A DNA stretch of 64,000 bases from Haloimpatiens sp. FM7315 (GTDB lineage: Bacteria; Bacillota; Clostridia; Clostridiales; Clostridiaceae). The DNA lies in assembly GCA_041861885.1 (NCBI GenBank), contig JBGVUE010000001.1:1414001-1478000 (forward strand), read 5' to 3'. The first letter of the stretch is position 1. Every line of letters begins with the position of its first letter. Under the pieces are notes generated by a model, which saw only the letters and a list, made by a program, of their open reading frames with translations, did not search any database and was not told the DNA's origin. Both the position numbers and the translations under genes were made by a program. This document shows positions 1-8,343 of the stretch, piece by piece.

Positions 1-1801
1 CAAATCCTCCGTTTACAGATTTACCAATACCAACACCTCCACCGTTGTGAAGTGCAACTAAACTCATACCCCTTGCAGCATTTCCAGCAAAGCATTGTAC
101 TGCCATATCGCAGGTTATATTACTACCATCTTTTATATTAGAGGTTTCTCTAAATGGTGAATCAGTACCACTTACATCATGGTGATCTCTTCCTAGCATA
201 ATAGGACCGACTTCCCCATTTCTAACCATTTCATTAAATTTAAGGGCAATCTTCATTCTTCCCTTTGCATCTTGGTATAAAATTCTCGCTTCTGTACCAA
301 CAACAAGTTTGTTTTTTTCAGCATCTCTTATCCAAATATAATTATCTCTGTCTTGACCTCGTCTGTTTTTATCTATACAATTCATAGCAGCATTATCTGT
401 TTTTATTAGGTCTTCGTGTTTGCCACTTAAGCAAACCCATCTAAATGGTCCATATCCATAATCAAATAACATAGGTCCCATTATATCTTCAACATAGGAA
501 GGAAATATGAAACCATCTTTTTCATCTACACCGTTTTTGGCTATTTCTTTTGCACCAGCATCATAAATTGCTTTCATAAATGAGTTACCATAGTCAAAGA
601 AATAAGTACCTCTAGAAACTAATATTTTAATCATTTCAAAATGCTTTATTAAGCTTTCATCTACTAACTTTTTAAAAGTTTCTCTATCATTTTTTAGAAG
701 TTCTGTCCTTTCATCAAAACTAATACCTTGTGGACAATAGCCTCCATCATAAGCAGCATGGCAGGAAGTCTGGTCAGATAGTAAAGGAATATTTATGTTT
801 TTTTCTACAGCATAGGCTAGTAAATCTACAATGTTTCCGTGGTAGGCAATAGAAAGAGTAGTCTTACTATTTATAGCTTCATTAGCCCAATTGAAAACTT
901 CATCTAGGTTTGAAGAGACTTTTTTAACCCAGCCTTGTTCAAGTCTTGTTTGTATTCTAGAGTAATCCACTTCCGCAATTATTCCAACACCGTTAGCTAT
1001 TTCAACGGCTTTTGGCTGAGCACCACTCATTCCACCAAGACCAGAAGATACAAATAAGTATCCTTTTAAATCGTCATCATGAGGGATTCCAAGTTTTAAT
1101 CTGCCAGCATTTAATAAAGTATTAAAAGTTCCATGAACGATTCCTTGAGGTCCTATGTACATCCATCCTCCAGCTGTCATTTGACCATAATTTGATACAC
1201 CTAATTGCATAGCACTATGCCAGTTGTCTTGATCGTCAAACATACCAATTAATAGTCCGTTTGTAATTATAACTCTTGGAGCATTTGGATTTGATTTAAA
1301 AAGACCTAGGGGATGACCTGATTCTATAACTAAAGTTTGGTCACATCTAAGTTCCTCTAAATATTTCTTTATAAGTCCATACTGCATCCAGTTTTGACAT
1401 ACTTGACCTGTTTCACCATAAGTAACAAGTTCATAAGGGTAGAGTGCCACATTAAAATCAAGGTTATTATCTATCATTACTTGAAAAGCTTTACCTTCAA
1501 TACAGTTTCCTTTATATTCATCTATGGATTTACCAAATATTCTTCCTTCAGGTCTAAATCTGTATCCATAAATTCTTCCTCTTGTTAAAAGTTCATTTAA
1601 AAATTCAGGAGCTAACTTTTCATGAAATTTTTCCGGAATATATCTTAAAGCGTTTTTTAAAGCTAGCTTTGTTTGATCTTTTGTAAGTGAGAATCCTCGA
1701 TTTGGAGCACGCCTTATACCCTCAATAAAATTAGGCATTTCAGGAAGACTCTCTTCTAATTTAATTGTCATAGATTTTGAAATATCAATGTTATTAATCA
1801 A
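1..1801 (-). CDS. hutU: Urocanate hydratase (urocanase), C-terminus cut by window edge
   Basis: Urocanase converts urocanate to imidazolonepropionate with tightly bound NAD+, the second step of histidine degradation, in the cytoplasm. Reading the minus strand gives one open frame of about 600 residues running off the left edge. It contains the long-form family segments GGWMYIGPQGIVHGTFNT, YSRIQTRLEQGW, DQTSCHAAYDGGYCPQG and, near the edge, ALHNGGGVGIGKSVNGGFG. I place the start at a TTG (1801-1799) because GGAGGG lies 7 bases upstream. An in-frame ATG at 1771 has no such site. No other hut gene lies to its right, so any hut operon would continue outside the window. Confidence 0.93.
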   Translation of the reverse strand, partial: MINNIDISKSMTIKLEESLPEMPNFIEGIRRAPNRGFSLTKDQTKLALKNALRYIPEKFHEKLAPEFLNELLTRGRIYGYRFRPEGRIFGKSIDEYKGNCIEGKAFQVMIDNNLDFNVALYPYELVTYGETGQVCQNWMQYGLIKKYLEELRCDQTLVIESGHPLGLFKSNPNAPRVIITNGLLIGMFDDQDNWHSAMQLGVSNYGQMTAGGWMYIGPQGIVHGTFNTLLNAGRLKLGIPHDDDLKGYLFVSSGLGGMSGAQPKAVEIANGVGIIAEVDYSRIQTRLEQGWVKKVSSNLDEVFNWANEAINSKTTLSIAYHGNIVDLLAYAVEKNINIPLLSDQTSCHAAYDGGYCPQGISFDERTELLKNDRETFKKLVDESLIKHFEMIKILVSRGTYFFDYGNSFMKAIYDAGAKEIAKNGVDEKDGFIFPSYVEDIMGPMLFDYGYGPFRWVCLSGKHEDLIKTDNAAMNCIDKNRRGQDRDNYIWIRDAEKNKLVVGTEARILYQDAKGRMKIALKFNEMVRNGEVGPIMLGRDHHDVSGTDSPFRETSNIKDGSNITCDMAVQCFAGNAARGMSLVALHNGGGVGIGKSVNGGF

Positions 1802-1952
1802 AATGTTTCCCTCCAGTATATAAATTATTATGATAAATTAATTTGAAAAATATCTTAATATGTAATATATTCACTATAAGTTATCGTAATCCTTTTAAAA
1901 TTTTGAAAATTTTATAAAATCTAAAAATAACAAGCCATTAGATTGCAAAAAA

Positions 1953-1993
1953 AAGAAAATGACCACTTAAAAATTGAAAAGCGTCATTTTCTT
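1953..1993 (-). terminator. Rho-independent terminator after yjjI-yjjW
   Basis: AAGAAAATGAC (1953-1963) pairs with GTCATTTTCTT (1983-1993). In the minus direction the stem is followed by a T-rich run. It lies 20 bases past the yjjW stop codon. Confidence 0.7.
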
Positions 1994-2012
1994 ATTAATG
2001 TTACTACAAAAT

Positions 2013-2849
2013 CTATAGAATAATTACATTTTTACATCCGTTTTTCTTAGCTAAAGAGCTTAAAGAATTCATTAAATCCATAGATGGAACAGTAGAATTT
2101 ATTAAGTTTTCCCTTACCCCTAAAGGTCTATATTTAATCAATTTATAAATAATATTATTATCAATAGAAGAAATTAGTTTACTTGTCATGTCTACAGTGT
2201 GCCTGTTATTTAATAAATCTGGAACTATTACAGTTCTTATCTCGTATAATTTGTTAAGAGAAGCTAGGATTTTTATGTTCCTAAGAACTGTTTCATTGCT
2301 CATGCCGGTAAGTGAGAGATGCTCGGCATTATCATATGCTTTTAAATCAATCATTGCCTTATCTAGAACTTTTAATAATTCTTGATTATTATAAATTGGT
2401 GTTGAAGCATTTGTATCCATAAAACAAGTAATTCCAAGCTTTTTAACTTCAGCAAATAGTTCTACTAAAAAATCACTTTGAAGACTGCATTCTCCTCCAG
2501 AAACAGTAATTCCAGAAATAAAAGGGAGAACAGATTTAATTTTTTCTATAATCTCATTTACTGTCATTAAAGTGGTTTTTGGAGAAGCATTATGTGTACA
2601 GATTTTTATGCATTCATCACATTTAATGCAAAGTGAACTATTCCAAAGAACCTTATTTCCTTCCAAGTACAAAGCTCCAGTAGGACAACTTTTAACACAA
2701 TCCTTGCAATTAACACATCTATTTATAGTCTCAGGATTATGACAATAAAGACAATTAAAATTACATCCTTGTAGAAACAAGGAAAGCCTATTTCCAGGTC
2801 CATCTACAGAACTAAAGGGTATAATTTTATTTACTAGGGCTTTATTCAT
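2013..2849 (-). CDS. yjjW: YjjW-family glycyl-radical enzyme activase (radical SAM)
   Basis: This 278-residue protein is the radical-SAM activase expected to install the glycyl radical on the YjjI enzyme encoded just upstream. The radical-SAM cluster motif CNFNCLYC is at residues 29-36. Two ferredoxin-type [4Fe-4S] motifs follow (CVNCKDCVKSC near residue 45 and CIKCDECIKIC near 74). This is the arrangement of glycyl-radical activases with an inserted ferredoxin domain. The SAM-binding GGE motif is also present (TVSGGE). The gene overlaps the end of yjjI by 8 bases, so the two are translationally coupled. Assignment to YjjW rather than PflA or NrdG rests on the ferredoxin insert and on the neighbouring enzyme. 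Confidence 0.85.
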   Translation of the reverse strand: MNKALVNKIIPFSSVDGPGNRLSLFLQGCNFNCLYCHNPETINRCVNCKDCVKSCPTGALYLEGNKVLWNSSLCIKCDECIKICTHNASPKTTLMTVNEIIEKIKSVLPFISGITVSGGECSLQSDFLVELFAEVKKLGITCFMDTNASTPIYNNQELLKVLDKAMIDLKAYDNAEHLSLTGMSNETVLRNIKILASLNKLYEIRTVIVPDLLNNRHTVDMTSKLISSIDNNIIYKLIKYRPLGVRENLINSTVPSMDLMNSLSSLAKKNGCKNVIIL

Positions 2850-4335
2850 ATTTTGTGACCTTTCTTTCTAAAACCTTTTGATTTTTTACAGCTCCAAGTC
2901 CTAAAACCACTGTATCTTGAAGAGCTTGCTCTCCTTTATTCAATTTCTCTATGTCAGATTTCTTTACTAAATATCCAGTAATCCTTATAACATCAGAATC
3001 TGAAGCATATAATGAGAAATATCTCATATTAAGCTTAAAAGCGCCATTAATAATATCTAAAACAAATTTAGGGTTCTTTTTAGCTGTTGTTTCAAAAGGA
3101 AAAATATCGCCTATACCTGATGGAAAATATTTGTGGAATGGAGCAGATTTTATTATATGCTGAGGTAGTTCTGGTTCCTCACCAATAGGTATTCTGCAGC
3201 CAGGAGTTATTCCTTTATCACTATCTATTCCAACTTGAGAGTGGAGAATATAGCAGTTATTACTTGCCTCACAGTATGGTGCTTTGTGCTTTTTAACCTC
3301 TTCTTCTAGTTTAGCTATTATTTTTAAGCCAAGAGAATTAGCTTCGTTACTATGTCCAAATCTATCTTTTTCTTCTTTAGCATTTAAAAGGTAGTTTACA
3401 CAGTCCGCAAGTCCAAACATGCCAAACATTGCAGAAAATTTGTCTCTTGAAATTAGACCTTCTTTTACTAAAAAACTAGTTTCAAAGAATCCACTTTGTT
3501 CAACTAGAAATTTAACTCTTTCATCCATGTATTTTGCCATTCTAACTACTGCATCTGGTAAAACTTTATTTATAAAATCCTCTATATTCTTAGCTTTTTT
3601 CCCTAAAAATGCAAAATTCAATCTGCATAAAGTATAGCTTCCACCACCAGTATAAAGACCATTGTAACAGCTTACTATGTTGTAGTTTTCTCCAAATTCA
3701 CTAGAAAACATCTCGTGATTTGCAAAACTTGGTTTAGCAGTTACAAGGGCAGTATTTACGCAGTCAATAGCAAAACTTTCAGAAGTATCCTTACTATATT
3801 TTAAAGTGATGTTTGGTATTGCAGCTTGAAGTTCCCTTTGAGCTTTTAAAATTAATCTTCCTGCTTTTGTATCAAAAGGACCAATATTTGCATGACAAAA
3901 GGAATCTGTTATAGTTCTATCTATATGAAGTAAGAATAATTTTATAGCTCTAAAAGCTTCTTCTTCATCATTTACGTAAGGCTCTAAAAGTGTATCTATA
4001 TTTCCTAAAGATACAGGAAAAGAAGTAATGGATGGAACATGTCTGTAGAGAATTAATAAATTATTAGTAGCTTCCCAAATATCTTTTGCAGGTTTTAAGC
4101 CTAAAAATGCACTTCCATTTTTCATGAATTTATCATAGTCAGGTACAATATATCTAGGTCTATAAGGTGCATGTCCTTCTCCTAAATCGCAGATTATACC
4201 TTCGCTTAAATATTCCTTTGAATCATCATCTATTTTTAAAACATTAATACTATTTTCAGCAGCCCTTGCAAGAGTTAAAACTTTTTGTTCATAGGTTAGG
4301 CTGGAGTCTTTAATAATTTGTAATACTTCGTTCAT
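2842..4335 (-). CDS. yjjI: YjjI-family glycyl-radical enzyme (DUF3029), function unknown
   Basis: This 497-residue protein fits the YjjI family of glycyl-radical enzymes, whose substrate is not known. The C-terminal glycyl-radical loop reads RITGY at residues 451-455, with Gly454 the predicted radical site, about 45 residues from the end as is usual. The length is close to E. coli YjjI. The start has a strong AGGAGG site just upstream. yjjW overlaps its 3' end, giving a self-contained enzyme/activase pair. A palindrome resembling a CcpA cre box lies about 30 bases before the start codon. It is not NrdD or PflB, because the fold-wide similarity is to YjjI and no ATP-cone is present. The reaction cannot be predicted. 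Confidence 0.85.
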   Translation of the reverse strand: MNEVLQIIKDSSLTYEQKVLTLARAAENSINVLKIDDDSKEYLSEGIICDLGEGHAPYRPRYIVPDYDKFMKNGSAFLGLKPAKDIWEATNNLLILYRHVPSITSFPVSLGNIDTLLEPYVNDEEEAFRAIKLFLLHIDRTITDSFCHANIGPFDTKAGRLILKAQRELQAAIPNITLKYSKDTSESFAIDCVNTALVTAKPSFANHEMFSSEFGENYNIVSCYNGLYTGGGSYTLCRLNFAFLGKKAKNIEDFINKVLPDAVVRMAKYMDERVKFLVEQSGFFETSFLVKEGLISRDKFSAMFGMFGLADCVNYLLNAKEEKDRFGHSNEANSLGLKIIAKLEEEVKKHKAPYCEASNNCYILHSQVGIDSDKGITPGCRIPIGEEPELPQHIIKSAPFHKYFPSGIGDIFPFETTAKKNPKFVLDIINGAFKLNMRYFSLYASDSDVIRITGYLVKKSDIEKLNKGEQALQDTVVLGLGAVKNQKVLERKVTKYE

Positions 4336-4365
4336 TTTTTTCGACCTCCTGTGAGTTTTTTGATA

Positions 4366-4379
4366 TGTAAGTGTTTACA
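4366..4379. promoter_or_regulatory. cre-like palindrome upstream of yjjI
   Basis: TGTAAGTGTTTACA is a near-perfect palindrome. It fits the CcpA consensus TGWAANCGNTNWCA except for one central base (T for C). It lies 31-44 bases upstream of the yjjI ATG, where a bound repressor would block transcription or early elongation. The CcpA assignment is inference. Confidence 0.45.
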
Positions 4380-4600
4380 TATTTTCTTAAAACTATATTT
4401 AGCTCTATTTTATAATTATTTTAAACAAATATCAAACAGATTATTTTAATTTTAGCAAATTAAAGATGTATACCTTTTTGCTTAATCATAAATAAGTCGA
4501 AAAAACTGTGAAAGAAAAACATAATTATGATATAATTCTAATATATATAATTAATGACTTAATTTTTCCAGAAGTTTACGTTAGAAAAGGAAGTGTATCT

Positions 4601-5217
4601 ATGAAAAAAATATTATATTTGTTATTGTGTATGGCTATAATTTTTAATTTTGTAGCTTGTGGAAGTAAATTAAATGGATCAAATGATGCAAAAACAAAAA
4701 AAGTTAGTTTAGAGTCAGATAAAATCAAAGATGATTCAAAAGAGAACGCAAAAACTGATAATACTGAGGAAAGCAAAGAACAAAATAACGATGAAGGTAG
4801 TAAGGAAGAGAAAATGGCAGAGTTATATTTTAGTGATGAGCAAGCCATGTACTTAAATAAAGAAGAAGTTAAGTGCTCAGAAATCACAGCTGAATTTCTG
4901 ATAAAGAAATTGCAAGAAGGACCAAAGAATTCAAAAACGTCTCTACAATTCCAAGTGATCTTAAAATTTCTTTAGAAGTAAAAGACAGTACTGCTTATGT
5001 AGACTTAGATGCAGAGGTTGCTAAAAAGCTAAATGGAGGATCTTCTAGTGAAAGTATGCTTGTATATTCTATAGTAGATACTTTAGTACTTAATAAAGAG
5101 TTAGGTATAGAAAAAGTTCAATTTCTTGTAGATGGAAAAATCCAAGAATCCATAAACGGACATTTGGATATTAGTGGTGCTATAAAACCTGATTTGTCTA
5201 TGATTCAAAGTAAATAA
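4601..5217 (+). CDS. GerMN-domain lipoprotein (frameshifted near 4925)
   Basis: The reconstructed product is about 205 residues: a lipoprotein signal peptide with lipobox NFVACG, a Lys/Glu/Asp-rich linker, and a GerMN domain (ELYFSDEQAMYLNKEE ... AYVDLDAEVAKKL ... VDTLVLNKELGIEKVQFLVDG). GerMN domains occur in the spore-germination/sporulation protein GerM and in cell-envelope lipoproteins. The first frame stops at 4975. The second half continues in the -1 frame from 'KLQEGPK' into 'FKNVSTIPSDLKI', so one base is missing around 4924-4931. The start at 4601 follows AGGAAG and begins the hydrophobic signal, whereas upstream in-frame ATGs have no signal. It sits alone, followed by a strong terminator. 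Confidence 0.75.
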
Positions 5218-5221
5218 CAGT

Positions 5222-5271
5222 AACAAGCTACCAATTTTTATTTATGACAATGTAAAAATTGGTAGCTTGTT
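5222..5271 (+). terminator. Strong rho-independent terminator
   Basis: AACAAGCTACCAATTTTTA (5222-5240) pairs perfectly with TAAAAATTGGTAGCTTGTT (5253-5271) and is followed by a T run. It ends the GerMN gene and lies between convergent genes. Confidence 0.9.
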
Positions 5272-5274
5272 TTT

Positions 5275-6567
5275 TTATTTTGTTTTTATTATATAGTTTA
5301 AGGCATTTACTAAAACATCAATTTCTCTATAGTTATTATATAATCCAAAGCTAATTCTCACAATTCCACGTTTGTTTGCGGAAGGGTTTTTAATCATTTT
5401 TTCTAATTCATCTTCTGAAACATCTAATAATCTTTCTACATAAGGGTGAGCACAAAAACAGCCATTTCTAACTGCGATTCCAAAATAATCTGAAAGAAGA
5501 CTTGCTGTCACCTCGTGTGGGATACCTTTAATATTAAAAGGTATTATTCCAACACCAGGGTTTAAATTATCTAATTTGCTATATATTTCTATATCCTTAA
5601 TTAAACTCATTTTTTCTATAGTGTATTTTTTAAGTGAATTTTCATAGCTGTCTATTTTTTTCATCCCAATCAAATTTAAAGTGTTAATAGCTTCGCAAAG
5701 TGCAATAACTCCAATTAAATTAGGTGTACCTGCTTCTTGATTTTCTGGAGATTCATCCCATATTACTTTATTTGGGGTTACAATTTTTACAGTACCACCG
5801 CCAGTTTGTTCTGAAATAGTATTTTTAAAAAGGGCCTTTGGACCTATTAATACTCCAGCACCAAAAGGAGCATACATTTTGTGGGCTGAAAAGGCTAAGA
5901 AATCAATATTACAATTTATAGAAGAAGGATTCATATCTAAACCTCTATGAGGAATTAACTGGGCTCCATCAATTAAAATTTTACTTCCGTACTTATGAGT
6001 TAGTTCTGCCATTTCATATATAGGATTAACATAACCCGTTACATTTGAGGCACCGGTAACTGTTACAAGTTTTATTCTGCCTTCATATTTCTTTAGTTTA
6101 TCTTCAAAGTCAGTTAAAGATATTCTACCATTTTTATCTAAATCTATATATATAACTGTGAACTTATCTCTCCAAGGTAAGTCGTTTGAGTGATGTTCCA
6201 TAGCACTGCAAAGGATAATATCTTTATTATCATCATTTTTCAATAAATAAGAAAGTTTATTAATAGCTTCAGTGGTGTTTTTTACAAAGATTACATCTTG
6301 TGTTTGTAAATCTGCATTTACAAATTGAGCAACTACTTTCCTACAGAATTCATATATTTGGGTGGAGAATTTTGATTTGTATCCAGTACCTCTGTGTATA
6401 GAAGAGTACCAAGGAGCAAATTCATTTATTTTTTTCATTACAGATATAAAAGGAGGGGTAGTTGCTGCATTATCAAAATTAATTTGAGTAGTCATATATC
6501 CATTTTTTAAAGGCACTTTCGTATCTACACCTAGTATAAAATGCCTTAAGTCTAAAATATTATACAT
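5275..6567 (-). CDS. Class V aminotransferase, cysteine-desulfurase-like
   Basis: This 430-residue PLP enzyme resembles the SufS/CsdA group, which removes sulfur from cysteine as a persulfide. The PLP-binding lysine is in SAHKMYAPFG (Lys230). The TEAINKL and SAMEHHSNDLPW segments (His125-His126) match family cofactor contacts. A putative catalytic Cys372 lies in VRNGCFCAHP (RxGxxC). The start follows GAGGTGG. No iscU, sufU or tRNA-thiolation gene is adjacent, so it may be a stand-alone desulfurase-like enzyme of unknown acceptor rather than the housekeeping NifS/SufS. The class is certain; the substrate is inferred. Confidence 0.8.
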   Translation of the reverse strand: MYNILDLRHFILGVDTKVPLKNGYMTTQINFDNAATTPPFISVMKKINEFAPWYSSIHRGTGYKSKFSTQIYEFCRKVVAQFVNADLQTQDVIFVKNTTEAINKLSYLLKNDDNKDIILCSAMEHHSNDLPWRDKFTVIYIDLDKNGRISLTDFEDKLKKYEGRIKLVTVTGASNVTGYVNPIYEMAELTHKYGSKILIDGAQLIPHRGLDMNPSSINCNIDFLAFSAHKMYAPFGAGVLIGPKALFKNTISEQTGGGTVKIVTPNKVIWDESPENQEAGTPNLIGVIALCEAINTLNLIGMKKIDSYENSLKKYTIEKMSLIKDIEIYSKLDNLNPGVGIIPFNIKGIPHEVTASLLSDYFGIAVRNGCFCAHPYVERLLDVSEDELEKMIKNPSANKRGIVRISFGLYNNYREIDVLVNALNYIIKTK

Positions 6568-6728
6568 TTATTCCACCTCAATTTTACTGGAACATATAAA
6601 TTTACTTACCCATTATTATTATATTATTTTAAATTATTTTCGTGATTTTAATATAAAGAGAGTATTTTAAGAATATATTTTAAAATCATGGTTAAAATAC
6701 CACTTGTAACATGAAAAGGGGTGAAAAC

Positions 6729-6818
6729 ATGAGCAAAAAGGGAATGAAAAGACCTTCTAAGGAGGAGACTCAAAGACCACAAAATAAAAATAACAAAAAT
6801 AAATCTGAAGAAAAATAG
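6729..6818 (+). CDS. Small basic protein, 29 residues
   Basis: An ATG 9 bases after AAGGGG-type ribosome sequence opens a 29-residue, Lys/Arg/Asn/Gln-rich peptide (MSKKGMKRPSKEET...). It has no hydrophobic segment and no recognisable domain. A second small lysine-rich ORF follows 59 bases later and both share one terminator, which supports a real small operon. Function unknown. Confidence 0.45.
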   Translation: MSKKGMKRPSKEETQRPQNKNNKNKSEEK

Positions 6819-6877
6819 AAGGGCCTTAGAAGATAACAAAGATTTAAACTTAAAAATTTTAGAAGGAGAATTTAAGG

Positions 6878-6991
6878 ATGCATAGAGAAGATAAAAAGCA
6901 AAAAAAAGTAGAAAATAAAAAGTCTGGAAAACCAGAAGTTATGGAAGAAAGTGAATTTAGAAAAAATCCCAAAAAGGGAGCTATAGAATAA
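6878..6991 (+). CDS. Small lysine-rich protein, 37 residues
   Basis: AGAAGGAG lies 10 bases before an ATG opening a 37-residue, highly charged peptide (MHREDKKQKKVENKK ... EFRKNPKKGAIE). It ends immediately before a terminator. It is composed almost entirely of Lys/Glu and is probably disordered. I do not recognise the family. It may be a spore-related or other small clostridial protein, but nothing in the sequence proves this. Confidence 0.5.
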   Translation: MHREDKKQKKVENKKSGKPEVMEESEFRKNPKKGAIE

Positions 6992-6998
6992 CAATTTT

Positions 6999-7042
6999 AA
7001 AAGGTTTATGTAAAGATATGAATATTTTACATAAACCTTTTT
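6999..7042 (+). terminator. Terminator of the small-protein pair
   Basis: AAAAGGTTTATGTAAA (about 6999-7015) pairs with TTTACATAAACCTTTT (about 7025-7041), followed by T residues. It begins 8 bases after the second small ORF. Confidence 0.85.
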
Positions 7043-7267
7043 TATATTTAATTTATAGGTTTTGTAAATAACAAGGAAAGACTAAAATCAAGCTGGTTCC
7101 CAAAAGTCAATGAAATTGTAAAGCTTTTTTTATAGTGTATAATTTTAAACACAAAGAACATAGTTAAGTAAATTATATAAAAGTGATTGATAAGTAGAAA
7201 TAATTTATTCTATTATTATAAATTAACTTATATGTTTAGTTTCAGTGAGAAGGAAGGAGTAATTTAT

Positions 7268-7526
7268 TTGAAAAAATGGTTCGTTAAAAATAAAAAGACT
7301 GATTACAAGAAATTAGCTTTGAAATATGGTATTAGTGAAGTAGTAGCTAAGATTCTTGTAAATAGAGATATTATAGAGGAAGAGTCTATAAAAAGTTTTT
7401 TAAATCCCTGCTATGAGAATCTTCATAATCCTCGTGACATGAAAGATTTAGTAAAAGCTGTCTTGATTATGAAGCAAAAGATAGAAGAAGGTAAGAAAAT
7501 CATGGTTGTAGGTGATTACGATGTAG
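7268..7526 (+). CDS. recJ: RecJ single-stranded DNA exonuclease, exon 1
   Basis: RecJ degrades single-stranded DNA 5'-3' in recombination and mismatch repair using a DHH phosphoesterase centre. The first 86 codons run from a TTG start, 8 bases after GGAAGGAG. An upstream in-frame ATG at 7187 lacks a ribosome site. They end inside the first catalytic motif, after 'GDYDV' plus one base. The next bases, GTGCG, are a group II intron 5' end. Joining base 7526 to base 10338 gives GDYDVDGV, the exact RecJ metal-binding motif. Without splicing the product would stop 17 bases later. Confidence 0.88.
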
Positions 7527-8343
7527 GTGCGACACGTTCCTAGTTGAAAAGACTGGGCATGTGAATCAAAGTAAAAAGGAACTAGGTTCTTGATTGAAAT
7601 GATGCACAGAGAACTGTTTAAACGAAGAGTGGAATGATTGGGTAACGCCTTGAAACACTCTCACTGATACTTCGGCTAGCAACTCATAGAGTTAAACGTT
7701 GAGTGGTTAGAAGCCCGATAAAGTCGGCAGAAGCAATCCTAAGTGTAAGTATATATGTGAAGTAAGATTGGTTTAAAAGAGACTAGAGTCCGCCTGTTCG
7801 AAAAACATTTAGAAAACATATGGATTATGATATGTCGGGTGTCCTATAAAATACCTATGACTAGAATGGTGGGATAATGCCTACTGACGAACCTTCGAAT
7901 GTACGGGACTATACGTAGACCTTGGGGAAACGCAAGGGACTCCAACTTTAAGGAGTGAACATGAGGTAAAGTAAGAATCTGACGTTATGAAATACCTTAC
8001 GGTGTTACAGGCATCGTCCAGTGTTCAGGACCATAGAAGGGGTCTAAGGGTATATAGAATGGATAGTTTAAACGGAACGTGGAAAGTTTGTTACATGGAG
8101 ATTTTTAACTAATCTGTGAAGTGGTTGAGATATAAATGAGAAAATACGAAATTGTAGTTTCTCTATTAAACTCACTTGAACAAATGATAGTGATGCCATT
8201 GTACCTATGAAACAGTGATAATAAACTGCGGAGGGAAGGGCATTAGTCGGATTGAAAATTAGTTTAAGTAATATAGTTAAACAATAGGTTCTAATGAGAC
8301 TAAAAGAATCTAATCTAAAGAGTAATCTTTGGAGGTGATGACT

